From: Allopontixanthobacter sp041741895 | GTDB lineage: Bacteria > Pseudomonadota > Alphaproteobacteria > Sphingomonadales > Sphingomonadaceae | Assembly (NCBI GenBank): GCA_041741895.1 | Contig: JBGSJO010000129.1 | Span: 1-36,804 of the forward strand | DNA: 36,804 nucleotides | Reading direction: 5' to 3' | Shown here: in pieces, positions 23,900 through 31,207 of the stretch | Layout of the letters: every line of letters starts with the position of its first letter | Position numbering within the stretch: the stretch's first letter is position 1 | Made by a program: the position numbers and the translations under genes | Notes under the pieces: generated by a model | Seen by the model: the letters and a program-made list of their open reading frames with translations, nothing else | The model's database searches: none | What the model was told of the DNA's origin: nothing

Positions 23900-25162
23900 T
23901 TGCTCTATCACGCACATGAAATGCAGCGCGCCTGGCTGAGCAGTGCCAGCGCCTGGGCCTCCATCGGGTCCGAAATGCTCGGCAACCCGTTGATGCCCAT
24001 GGGCTATCTCGGCCTTGGACCGGCAGCGTCTTCTGCTCTCGAAGTGTTCGCCCATGCGGCCGCACCCCGCGGCAAACCCGCTTTCGGCATAGAACAAATC
24101 ACTGTGGAAGGCGCCGATTTCCCGGTCGCGGAATCCGTCGTCATGACCAAACCGTTTGGCGACCTGCTGAAATTCCGGCGCGAGGGGCTTGGCTCGGATG
24201 CACCCAGATTGCTAATTGTCGCCCCGATGAGCGGCCATTACGCCACTTTGCTGCGCGGCACGGTCGAACGGATGGCGGAAAGCTGCGAAGTTTACATCAC
24301 CGACTGGGCCGATGCGCGCACGGTGCCGGTCCGGGAAGGCCGCTTCGATCTGGATGATTACATCGATTATCTGATTGAATTTATGGATTTCATCGGCCCC
24401 GGCACGCATATGATGGCGGTTTGCCAGCCGTCGGTGCCGGCGCTGGCCGCAACCGCGTTGATGAATGCAGACAAACATCCCGCCAGCCCGGTCACCCTGA
24501 CCATGATGGGCGGCCCGATCGATACCCGCAAATCACCGACAACGGTGAACGATCTGGCGATGGAGCGCCCCCTCAGCTGGTTCGAACATACCGTGATTGC
24601 CAAGGTGCCGTTCAGCTATGCCGGTGCGGGCCGCAAGGTTTATCCCGGTTTCCTGCAGCTCGCCAGTTTCATGAGCATGAATTTGGGCAGCCATATGATG
24701 AGCCATTTCGAGATGTTCAAACATCTCAATGCCGGCGATGATGCCGATGCACAGGCAAGCGCGCAGGCGACCAAGGATTTCTACGAGGAATACCGTTCCG
24801 TCTGCGACATGACCGCGGAATTTTACCTGCAGACGGTGGAAGAAGTGTTCCAGAAACACTCGATCCCGAACGGCACCTTCGAACATCGCGGCAAGGTGGT
24901 GGATCTGGGCACCATCAACCGCACCGCCATCCTGTGCATCGAGGGCGAGCGGGACGATATCTCCGGCATTGGCCAGACCAAGGCCGCACTCGACCTCGCG
25001 ACCGGTCTGGCGGCGTCAAAGAAGCAATATTACCTCGCCGAAGGGGCCGGGCATTACGGGATTTTCAACGGCAGCCGGTGGCGCGACAAGATCGCCCCCG
25101 TGGTCGAGGAATTTTTCGCCCGGCACACCGCCAAGAACACCAGCCTGAAGGCGGTCGCGTAA
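23900..25162 (+). CDS. phaZ: Intracellular polyhydroxyalkanoate depolymerase
   Basis: A 420-residue PhaZ that releases hydroxyacids from stored PHA granules. The nucleophile is Cys175 in the lipase-box-like AVCQPSVPA, as in the Ralstonia-type intracellular enzymes. The acid and base are probably in EGERDDISG and GAGHYGIFNG near the C-terminus. There is no signal peptide, which fits granule action in the cytoplasm. The start is set at TTG 23900, preceded by AGGGGAC, because it yields MLYHAHEMQRAW, matching the family N-terminus (MLYxxxExQR). An in-frame ATG at 23921 would cut this motif and one at 23852 would add unrelated residues. Confidence 0.9.
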   Translation: MLYHAHEMQRAWLSSASAWASIGSEMLGNPLMPMGYLGLGPAASSALEVFAHAAAPRGKPAFGIEQITVEGADFPVAESVVMTKPFGDLLKFRREGLGSDAPRLLIVAPMSGHYATLLRGTVERMAESCEVYITDWADARTVPVREGRFDLDDYIDYLIEFMDFIGPGTHMMAVCQPSVPALAATALMNADKHPASPVTLTMMGGPIDTRKSPTTVNDLAMERPLSWFEHTVIAKVPFSYAGAGRKVYPGFLQLASFMSMNLGSHMMSHFEMFKHLNAGDDADAQASAQATKDFYEEYRSVCDMTAEFYLQTVEEVFQKHSIPNGTFEHRGKVVDLGTINRTAILCIEGERDDISGIGQTKAALDLATGLAASKKQYYLAEGAGHYGIFNGSRWRDKIAPVVEEFFARHTAKNTSLKAVA

Positions 25163-25189
25163 AGCCGCCATGGGCTTTCTGCCGAACCT

Positions 25190-25220
25190 GTCCTCCCCGG
25201 ACCAAAAACCCGGGGAGGAC
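25190..25220. terminator. Bidirectional terminator between phaZ and thiolase
   Basis: A perfect 11-bp stem, GTCCTCCCCGG (25190-25200) with CCGGGGAGGAC (25210-25220), with a 9-base A-rich loop. It lies between convergent genes. It lacks long T-runs, so it may act as a roadblock or rely on Rho. Confidence 0.65.
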
Positions 25221-25227
25221 CAGCAGA

Positions 25228-26406
25228 TCAGAAGATTTCGAACAGTCCGGCCGCACCCATGCCGCCGCCGACACACATGGTGACGACTGCATATTTCGCG
25301 CCCCGGCGCTTGCCTTCGATCAGGGCGTGGCCGGTGCAGCGCGCGCCGGTCATGCCGTAAGGGTGGCCGATCGAGATCGCGCCGCCATTGACGTTGAGCA
25401 GGCTGTTGTCGATGCCCAGCCTGTCGCGGCAATAGATCACCTGCACGGCGAAGGCTTCGTTCAGTTCCCATAGCCCGATGTCGCCGATTTTGAGGTCGAA
25501 GCGTTCGAGCAGCTTGGGAATGGCGAAGGCGGGGCCGATGCCCATTTCGTCGGGCTCCGTCCCGGCGACAGCCATGCCGACATAGCGGCCGAGCGGGGTC
25601 AGGCCGCGCTTTTCGGCGGTTTTGGCTTCCATTACCACACAGGCGCTGGAACCATCGGACAATTGCGAAGCGTTGCCCGCAGTGATCGTCATGTCCGGAC
25701 CCATCACCGGCTTGAGGCTGGAAAGCCCCTCCAGCGTGGTTTCGGGCCGGTTACCTTCGTCCTTGGCGATGGTCACTTCGACATCGCTGATCTCGCCGCT
25801 GTCCTTGTCCTTCACCTTGTGGGTGGTGGTGACGGAGACGATTTCATCGTCGAACTTGCCCGCGGCCTGCGCCGCAGCGGTGCGCATCTGCGATTCCAGC
25901 GCATATTCGTCCATCGCCTCGCGGGTGATGCCGTAGCGCGCAGCAACCGTTTCGGCGGTCTGCAGCATCGGCATATAGACCGCGCCGTGCATTGCCATCA
26001 GTTCCCGGTCGGGCGCGACGCGCATTTCCGGGGTTTGCACCAGGCTGATCGATTCCTGACCGCCGGCCGCGACGATATCCATCCGGTCGATGATGACCTG
26101 CTTGGCCGCCGTGGCGATGGTCATCAGGCCGGAAGAACACTGGCGGTCCATCGTCATGCCTGAAACGGTTACCGGCAGCCCCGCACGCAAAGCCACCTGA
26201 CGGCCGAGATTGCCCGCCTGCGTGCCTTGTTGGAGCGCGGAGCCCCAGATCACATCGTCCACTTCAGCGCCTTCTATCCCGGCACGTTCCAGCGCAGGTT
26301 TCAGCGAATAGGCGCCGAGCGTGGCGCCCGAAGTGGAATTGAAGGCACCCTTGTAAGCGCGGCCGATGGCCGTGCGGGCGGTAGAAACGATGACTGCGTC
26401 ACGCAT
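25228..26406 (-). CDS. Thiolase (acetyl-CoA acetyltransferase type)
   Basis: A 392-residue thiolase. The nucleophile is Cys90 in MDRQCSSG, and the C-terminal active-site blocks are NGGAISIGHPYGMTG (His) and CVGGGMGAAG (second Cys), with NEAFAVQ. It is clearly a different subgroup from the thiolase at 15269, with GHPYGMTG in place of GHPIGATG. It lies 53 bases downstream of a MaoC hydratase gene on the same strand and is convergent with phaZ, so it may supply or consume 3-ketoacyl-CoA in PHA or fatty-acid turnover. I would not call it phaA without a tree. Confidence 0.92.
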   Translation of the reverse strand: MRDAVIVSTARTAIGRAYKGAFNSTSGATLGAYSLKPALERAGIEGAEVDDVIWGSALQQGTQAGNLGRQVALRAGLPVTVSGMTMDRQCSSGLMTIATAAKQVIIDRMDIVAAGGQESISLVQTPEMRVAPDRELMAMHGAVYMPMLQTAETVAARYGITREAMDEYALESQMRTAAAQAAGKFDDEIVSVTTTHKVKDKDSGEISDVEVTIAKDEGNRPETTLEGLSSLKPVMGPDMTITAGNASQLSDGSSACVVMEAKTAEKRGLTPLGRYVGMAVAGTEPDEMGIGPAFAIPKLLERFDLKIGDIGLWELNEAFAVQVIYCRDRLGIDNSLLNVNGGAISIGHPYGMTGARCTGHALIEGKRRGAKYAVVTMCVGGGMGAAGLFEIF

Positions 26407-26459
26407 GGTAGTATCCTTGATCGATTAGGGTTGGCCTGGTTTTCCGGGGGAGGAAAGTA

Positions 26460-26909
26460 TCAGACGAAATACATGGTCATCCATTCGCAGATCAGGGCAG
26501 GTTTATCCTCGCCTTCGATCTCGATGGTAATTTCGACGGTCTGCTGCCACTGGCCGGGGCGCTTTTCCGCCATTTCTGTGAGCTTCCAATGGCCGCGAAT
26601 CCGCTTTCCCGAACGGACCGGCGCGATGAAGCGGGTTTTATTGCCGCCGTAATTCACCGCCATCTTGATGTTGTCGACCTTGGGCAGATCCGAATTGGCG
26701 CTGAGATATGGGATCATCGACAAGGTGAGGAAGCCGTGGGCAATCGTCCCGCCGAACGGGGTCATCCTGGCCATTTCTTCGTTCACATGGATGAACTGGT
26801 GATCGCCGGTTGCTTCGGCAAACTGGTTGATCCGCTCCTGGCTCATTTCGGCCCATTCGCTGATGCCGATGTTCTCGCCAATTTTTGCTGCAATATCCTG
26901 CGGGCTCAT
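26460..26909 (-). CDS. MaoC-family (R)-specific enoyl-CoA hydratase-like protein
   Basis: A 149-residue hot-dog-fold protein. The hydratase motif is present: Asp36 and His41 in GDHQFIHVNEE, followed by FGGTIAHGFLTLS. Proteins of this NodN/PhaJ-like group hydrate trans-2-enoyl-CoA to (R)-3-hydroxyacyl-CoA, which can feed PHA synthesis. Its place just upstream of a thiolase and close to phaZ supports a role in acyl-CoA/PHA metabolism, but substrate range is unknown. It is the probable first gene of a two-gene operon. Confidence 0.88.
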   Translation of the reverse strand: MSPQDIAAKIGENIGISEWAEMSQERINQFAEATGDHQFIHVNEEMARMTPFGGTIAHGFLTLSMIPYLSANSDLPKVDNIKMAVNYGGNKTRFIAPVRSGKRIRGHWKLTEMAEKRPGQWQQTVEITIEIEGEDKPALICEWMTMYFV

Positions 26910-26969
26910 GCGCCTCTCCTCTGGTCGCGGTTACGATGGGAATGGCGGCTTCATGCCGGATTTAGCAGG

Positions 26970-28367
26970 TCAGCGCAACGCAGGACAGCCTGCCGTTACG
27001 GCATCCGAGGACGCGGCAGAGGCGATTACCCCGGAAGCAGCCCGATGGCGCTTCCCAGCTGGCGAATCATGCAGCCTGCAATAGCTCCACAGCGCGCATT
27101 GCAAGCCGATCAACAACAGGATGAACGGCTGGTAGGCAATGCCCTGGAACAGCGATCCGACCAGATAGATGATCTGCCCGAATTGCAGCGCACTGGCGAG
27201 CGGTGCCTGCCATTGTTCGTGCGCCGCAGTACGGTTGCGCCAGCGGCGGCGCAACCTCTCCATTTGCCACACGCCCAGCAATTGCAGCCACAGCCACAGG
27301 GTCAGACCCGGCCAGCCCTGTTCACCCAGCATTTCGAAAATCGCCGAATGATAGGCCCGCGCCTCGTCCGTCACTTCGCGATATTCCACCGCAACAGAGT
27401 TTCCGACCTTTTCGGTGACGGGAATATCATAGGTGAATTTATTACCGCGATAGGCATCGAATCCGCCGCCCAGCGGATTTTCCGACGCGTAGTCCAGCGT
27501 CCACTGCCATACCGCCACCCTAGTAGATGCCGATTCGTCGCCCGAAGGGCTGTTGATGGTGGACATCCTTTCGTAATAGCTTTGCGGCAGGAACGGCAGG
27601 GCCACCAGAACCATCGCCGCGCCGGCAGCGACAAAGGCCATCCGCCGCTTCACATCCCGCAGCATCAACAGACCCAAAACCGCAATGCACAGCAGGCCCG
27701 TGCGCGCCTCTGTTCCGACCGGGATCAGCAGGCAGGCGAAGATCAGCGGGTACGCGAACAGCTTGACCCGCCAATCAGGCACGAACACTGTGCCGTAACG
27801 GGTAAACCACGCGATCAGCGGAATGATCGCCACCGCCACTGTCGCCAAAGTCGAACTTTCATACAGCCCGCTATTGTCGTTGACGAAGAAATACAGGCTT
27901 TCATATCCGCCGCCGCCCAGCGCGGTTTTTAGCCCTGCGCTGATGATGATGGCCGACACCGTCAGCAGCATGATCAGCGCGGCTCCTTCGATCCGCAGCC
28001 GCGTGGTCAGGGTAAGCGGGAAAAAGATCGCGAACACCAGCGCTTTCCACACCCATTCCCATTTGCTGGCAGCTTCCAGCGGAAAATCGGCCATGCTGGT
28101 GGTGATCCCGCAATAGACCAGCAGGCACAGCATCAGGAACTGGCGGAAGGTGAACCGGCTGCCCCGCTTGGAATCGGCGAGCAGCCATCCGGCAAAGGCC
28201 GCGCAAAAGGCGATCAGCGAAATCGGCAGGGCCGGGGTCAGCGCCCAGCCGATTTTCTGCGGCGAGAGGATGTCGATATAGAGATAGGCCAGCACCCACA
28301 GGAAGGGCCGCCTGACACCAGCCGCAAGGAAGGCCAGCACGAAGGTAAAAAGGGCAAGGTCCAGCAC
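26970..28367 (-). CDS. O-antigen-ligase-like protein, exosortase-A-associated type
   Basis: A 465-residue polytopic membrane protein with about ten helices and a large periplasmic loop (residues ~270-350). The N-terminus VLDLALFTFVLAFLAAGVRR and the early AYLYIDILSPQ match the pattern of the putative O-glycosylation ligases found in exosortase-A loci. The Wzy-like central region has GTEARTGLLCIAVLGLL, and AYHSAIFEMLGEQGWPGL follows the loop. The expected role is transfer or polymerisation of a lipid-linked glycan in the periplasm. The start is GTG 28367 with AAGG about nine bases upstream. A 47-codon ORF ends five bases before it. No exosortase gene lies in the window. Confidence 0.82.
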   Translation of the reverse strand: MLDLALFTFVLAFLAAGVRRPFLWVLAYLYIDILSPQKIGWALTPALPISLIAFCAAFAGWLLADSKRGSRFTFRQFLMLCLLVYCGITTSMADFPLEAASKWEWVWKALVFAIFFPLTLTTRLRIEGAALIMLLTVSAIIISAGLKTALGGGGYESLYFFVNDNSGLYESSTLATVAVAIIPLIAWFTRYGTVFVPDWRVKLFAYPLIFACLLIPVGTEARTGLLCIAVLGLLMLRDVKRRMAFVAAGAAMVLVALPFLPQSYYERMSTINSPSGDESASTRVAVWQWTLDYASENPLGGGFDAYRGNKFTYDIPVTEKVGNSVAVEYREVTDEARAYHSAIFEMLGEQGWPGLTLWLWLQLLGVWQMERLRRRWRNRTAAHEQWQAPLASALQFGQIIYLVGSLFQGIAYQPFILLLIGLQCALWSYCRLHDSPAGKRHRAASGVIASAASSDAVTAGCPALR

Positions 28368-28372
28368 GGCGG

Positions 28373-28516
28373 TTAGCCTTGCGGTCCCGGCACGGGTGGG
28401 GGCGGGCCATCCACCTGCGGCGCAGCATCCACATCCAGCGCATCACGGCCGAGCAACCGGATCAATGCGGCCACGATCAGGAAATGCGACAGGGCAAGGG
28501 CGAAATAATCGATCAC
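28373..28516 (-). CDS. Tiny single-helix membrane protein (47 aa)
   Basis: A GTG-initiated 47-residue ORF: VIDYFALALSHFLIVAALIR then LLGRDALDVDAAP and a proline-rich end (PPPPVPGPQG). It has one hydrophobic helix and a charged/proline tail. It ends five bases before the GTG of the ligase-like gene, a spacing that suggests cotranslation. No good Shine-Dalgarno precedes it, and I recognise no family. It may be a real small protein of the glycan locus or a chance ORF in GC-rich DNA. Confidence 0.5.
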   Translation of the reverse strand: MIDYFALALSHFLIVAALIRLLGRDALDVDAAPQVDGPPPPVPGPQG

Positions 28517-28606
28517 GGAGCAGGGCGGCCTTTCAGGCGTTTGGACGCGCAACGTATCAGGGCACGGTTGACGCGGCGTTAAGGGTGTTGTGGCATAAAA
28601 GCCGGC

Positions 28607-29863
28607 ATGACCCGTGTGCTCCATATCCTCGACCATTCCTTGCCGATGCATAGCGGCTACACCTTCCGCACGCGGGCGATCCTGAAAGCCCAGCAGGCTG
28701 CTGGGATCGAAGTGCGCGGGATTACTGGCCTCCGCCACACGCAGGACAGCCCCGCAGTCGAAGTGGTCGAAGGGCTGATGTTCCACCGCACACCGAGCGA
28801 TTCGGGTGGGCTGGCCGGGGGACTGGCGGGCGGGCTGGCCGGAATGCGGGAATGGCGCGAGGTCGCCCGCTTCGCCGAAGCTATCGAAGCACTGGTGGAC
28901 GAATGGCAGCCAGACATCCTGCACGCCCATTCCCCGGCCCTGTGCGGGCTGGCGGCGATGAAAGTGGCGCGTAAGCGCGGCATTCCGCTGGTCTATGAAA
29001 TTCGCGCCTTCTGGGAAGATGCAGCCGTAGGAAATCTGACCGGCCGCGAAGGTTCGATCAAATATCGCGCGACCCGCGCATTGGAAAGCCGCGTTGTCGC
29101 GGGCGCGGACGCAGTGTTCACCATCTGCGATGGCCTGCGCGACGATCTGGTTTCCCGGGGCCTGCCCGGCGGCAAGATCGGCATATCGCCCAATGGGGTC
29201 GATTTAACCCTGTTCGGCGATCCTCTGGCGCGCGATGCAGTGCTGGCGGCTGAATTGGGGATCAATGCCGCAGGCCCGGTCATCGGCTTCATCGGCAGTC
29301 TTTATGATTACGAAGGGTTGGACGATCTGATCGCGGCGATGCCCCTGCTCAGGGCGCGCCAGGGGGGGGCGCAATTGCTGCTGGTCGGGGGCGGACCGAT
29401 GGATGCGGCATTGCGCGCGCAGGCCGCCGCATCACCCGCCGCCGACGCGATCACCTTCACCGGCCGCGTGCCCCATACGCAGGTCGAACGCTATTATTCG
29501 CTGATCGATATCCTGGCCTATCCGCGCAAGCGCAGCCGCCTGACCGATCTGGTCACGCCGCTGAAACCGCTGGAAGCGATGGCGCAGCGCAGGATTGTTG
29601 CCGCATCCGATGTTGGCGGACACCGCGAACTGATCGTGGACGGGGTGACCGGCATCCTGTTCCCGGCAGACGATCCGCAAGGCTGCGCCGATGCGCTGGC
29701 CGATCTGGCCGACAGGAAAACGGATTGGGGCGCGATGCGCGCGCGCGGTGCCGACCATGTCCGGCGGCGCCATGACTGGGCTTTCAACGTTCGCAATTAT
29801 CAATCCGTTTACCATCATTTGCTAGGCCGGGAAACGAATGGGGCAACATCGAAAGCCGCGTAA
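28607..29863 (+). CDS. GT4-family glycosyltransferase, exosortase-A-associated type
   Basis: A 418-residue GT-B fold glycosyltransferase. The N-terminus MTRVLHILDHSLPMHSGYTF followed by RTRAILKAQ is characteristic of the exosortase-A/PEP-CTERM-associated glycosyltransferase family. The C-terminal donor site is in the stretch LVTPLKPLEAMAQRR (the family E-x7-E region), with a preceding GFIGSLYDYEGLDDLI. It would add a sugar, probably to a lipid-linked glycan or exopolysaccharide. It is divergent from the ligase-like gene. Residues ~66-77 contain three Gly-Gly-Leu-Ala units in a loop. The ribosome-binding site is weak. Confidence 0.86.
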   Translation: MTRVLHILDHSLPMHSGYTFRTRAILKAQQAAGIEVRGITGLRHTQDSPAVEVVEGLMFHRTPSDSGGLAGGLAGGLAGMREWREVARFAEAIEALVDEWQPDILHAHSPALCGLAAMKVARKRGIPLVYEIRAFWEDAAVGNLTGREGSIKYRATRALESRVVAGADAVFTICDGLRDDLVSRGLPGGKIGISPNGVDLTLFGDPLARDAVLAAELGINAAGPVIGFIGSLYDYEGLDDLIAAMPLLRARQGGAQLLLVGGGPMDAALRAQAAASPAADAITFTGRVPHTQVERYYSLIDILAYPRKRSRLTDLVTPLKPLEAMAQRRIVAASDVGGHRELIVDGVTGILFPADDPQGCADALADLADRKTDWGAMRARGADHVRRRHDWAFNVRNYQSVYHHLLGRETNGATSKAA

Positions 29864-29905
29864 GCCGCAGCTTCGCTCGCTCGACACAACCGGGAACGAC
29901 CTGAT

Positions 29906-30886
29906 ATGGTATCCAGTAACAAGCAGGCAAAGGCGCCAATCAGCTCGCATCCGGCGTTCCCCGCAATTGTCGCGCTATGGTTCGGCGCGCTGCTGGGCAT
30001 CGGCAGCCTGATTGTTCCGGCGGCTGTGTTCGAACAAATGTTTGCGATCTCCGGACTGATTGAAATCGTGCCTGCAACCAGGGCGCCGCTGGAATTTACC
30101 GCGCAGCTGGGGATCGCGGGCGCCGGAACGGCACTTGGTGCCCTTGCCGGTCTGCTGCTGGCCCGCAAGGTCGCGGGGGCCCGTTTGCGGCAGGGCAGGT
30201 CAACCGGAAGCGAAGATAATTTCCCTTGGGCCAAACCACCGATCTGCGCCCTCGAGGAACTGGGCGCGCATAGTCTTGATCAGCCGGTTGAAGAAGAAGG
30301 CCCGGTTGAGCAGGCGACGGACGAATCGGTCGATGTCGCCCCCCAAGCCTTCGCGCAAAACCCCCCAATCGGCATGTCCGCAGAACAATTGATTCGCGGG
30401 CCGCTGGACGAACTCGGCATCGTCCAATTGGTCGAACGGTTCGCCCTGGCGCTTCAGCAGCGGCCCGCAAGCGCCCTCCATGCACAGAAGGCGGCCAGCG
30501 CAGTCGCATTGCCGGCACCGGATTTGCCAAACGAGGACGCCCGGCATGCGGAGGGCGCGACCGGCTGGAAAACGGCCTTCGCAACTGGCGAACCGGAAGA
30601 TGATGATGCGGAAGAGGAGGAATTCAGTTCGCTGCTGAACCTCAGGAAAGCAAGCGCTTGCCCGCGTAAAGGCGTGGAACTGCCGGAAGATGAGGACAGC
30701 GATCCGACTGAAACCGTGGCGGTCTTTCCGCGACAGGAAGGCGATCCGGGGCGGCGGAAATTCACGGCTCCGGTCGCAGTTCCCGCGGTAGAGCGGCAGA
30801 CTTCCGAAAAAGGCATTGCCGCAGATACGGAACGCACATTGCGCGGCGCATTGGAACAGCTCCAGAAAATGAGCGGGGTCGGCTGA
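29906..30886 (+). CDS. Unrecognised membrane protein with long acidic tail
   Basis: A 326-residue protein. Two hydrophobic helices lie in the first ~90 residues (FPAIVALWFGALLGIGSLIV and LGIAGAGTALGALAGLLLAR). The remaining ~235 residues are hydrophilic and presumably cytoplasmic, with acidic runs (EPEDDDAEEEEF, PEDEDSDP). A short conserved-looking block, RGPLDELGIVQLVERFALAL, occurs at about 164-183, and a final helix, ERTLRGALEQLQKMSG, ends the protein. No enzymatic motif is seen. I do not recognise a family; the layout would suit a membrane-anchored scaffold. It follows the glycosyltransferase by 42 bases and may share its transcript. Confidence 0.7.
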   Translation: MVSSNKQAKAPISSHPAFPAIVALWFGALLGIGSLIVPAAVFEQMFAISGLIEIVPATRAPLEFTAQLGIAGAGTALGALAGLLLARKVAGARLRQGRSTGSEDNFPWAKPPICALEELGAHSLDQPVEEEGPVEQATDESVDVAPQAFAQNPPIGMSAEQLIRGPLDELGIVQLVERFALALQQRPASALHAQKAASAVALPAPDLPNEDARHAEGATGWKTAFATGEPEDDDAEEEEFSSLLNLRKASACPRKGVELPEDEDSDPTETVAVFPRQEGDPGRRKFTAPVAVPAVERQTSEKGIAADTERTLRGALEQLQKMSGVG

Positions 30887-31207
30887 TACAGGCCGTACCT
30901 GATTGGCGGCAGCCGGTCTGACTTATCTGGTGTGACTCAGCTATTTACACGATAATTTGCGTCTTCATGGCCCGCAGGAGCGATCCGGCGGGGCATTTTT
31001 GCCTGCGCCGCGCCTGCGCAGGGCCATGTTATTCTTTGCCCGGACGAAAGATAAGTTGCGGCTTCACGGTTGCAAAAACCATTTCGTGTCGCCAATAACG
31101 GCCAAAGCGACATTTTTGCTACGGCTGGCATCGGCGAGAGTCGCATTTCATTGCCGAGCGGGGTCCTGCAAACCCTTGGCCCGGCACCTGACAGAATTGG
31201 AATTGGA
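30887..31207 (+). promoter_or_regulatory. 321-base leader region before gltB with competing hairpins
   Basis: No ORF of its own. CGCAGG (30973-30978) can pair with CCTGCG (31002-31007), while the same segment (31002-31008) can pair with GCGCAGG (31016-31022); the two folds exclude each other. Further down, TGTCGC (31087-31092) and GCGACA (31107-31112) form a 6-bp hairpin followed by TTTTT (31113-31117), which looks like a weak terminator 90 bases before gltB. The layout could support attenuation, but no promoter or regulator site was identified with confidence. Confidence 0.35.

Noticed and set aside
28798..28842. Short tandem Gly-Gly-Leu-Ala coding repeat in the glycosyltransferase gene
   Set aside because: Three imperfect units in a loop region look like ordinary slippage in GC-rich DNA. 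There is no sign of phase variation or CRISPR-like structure.
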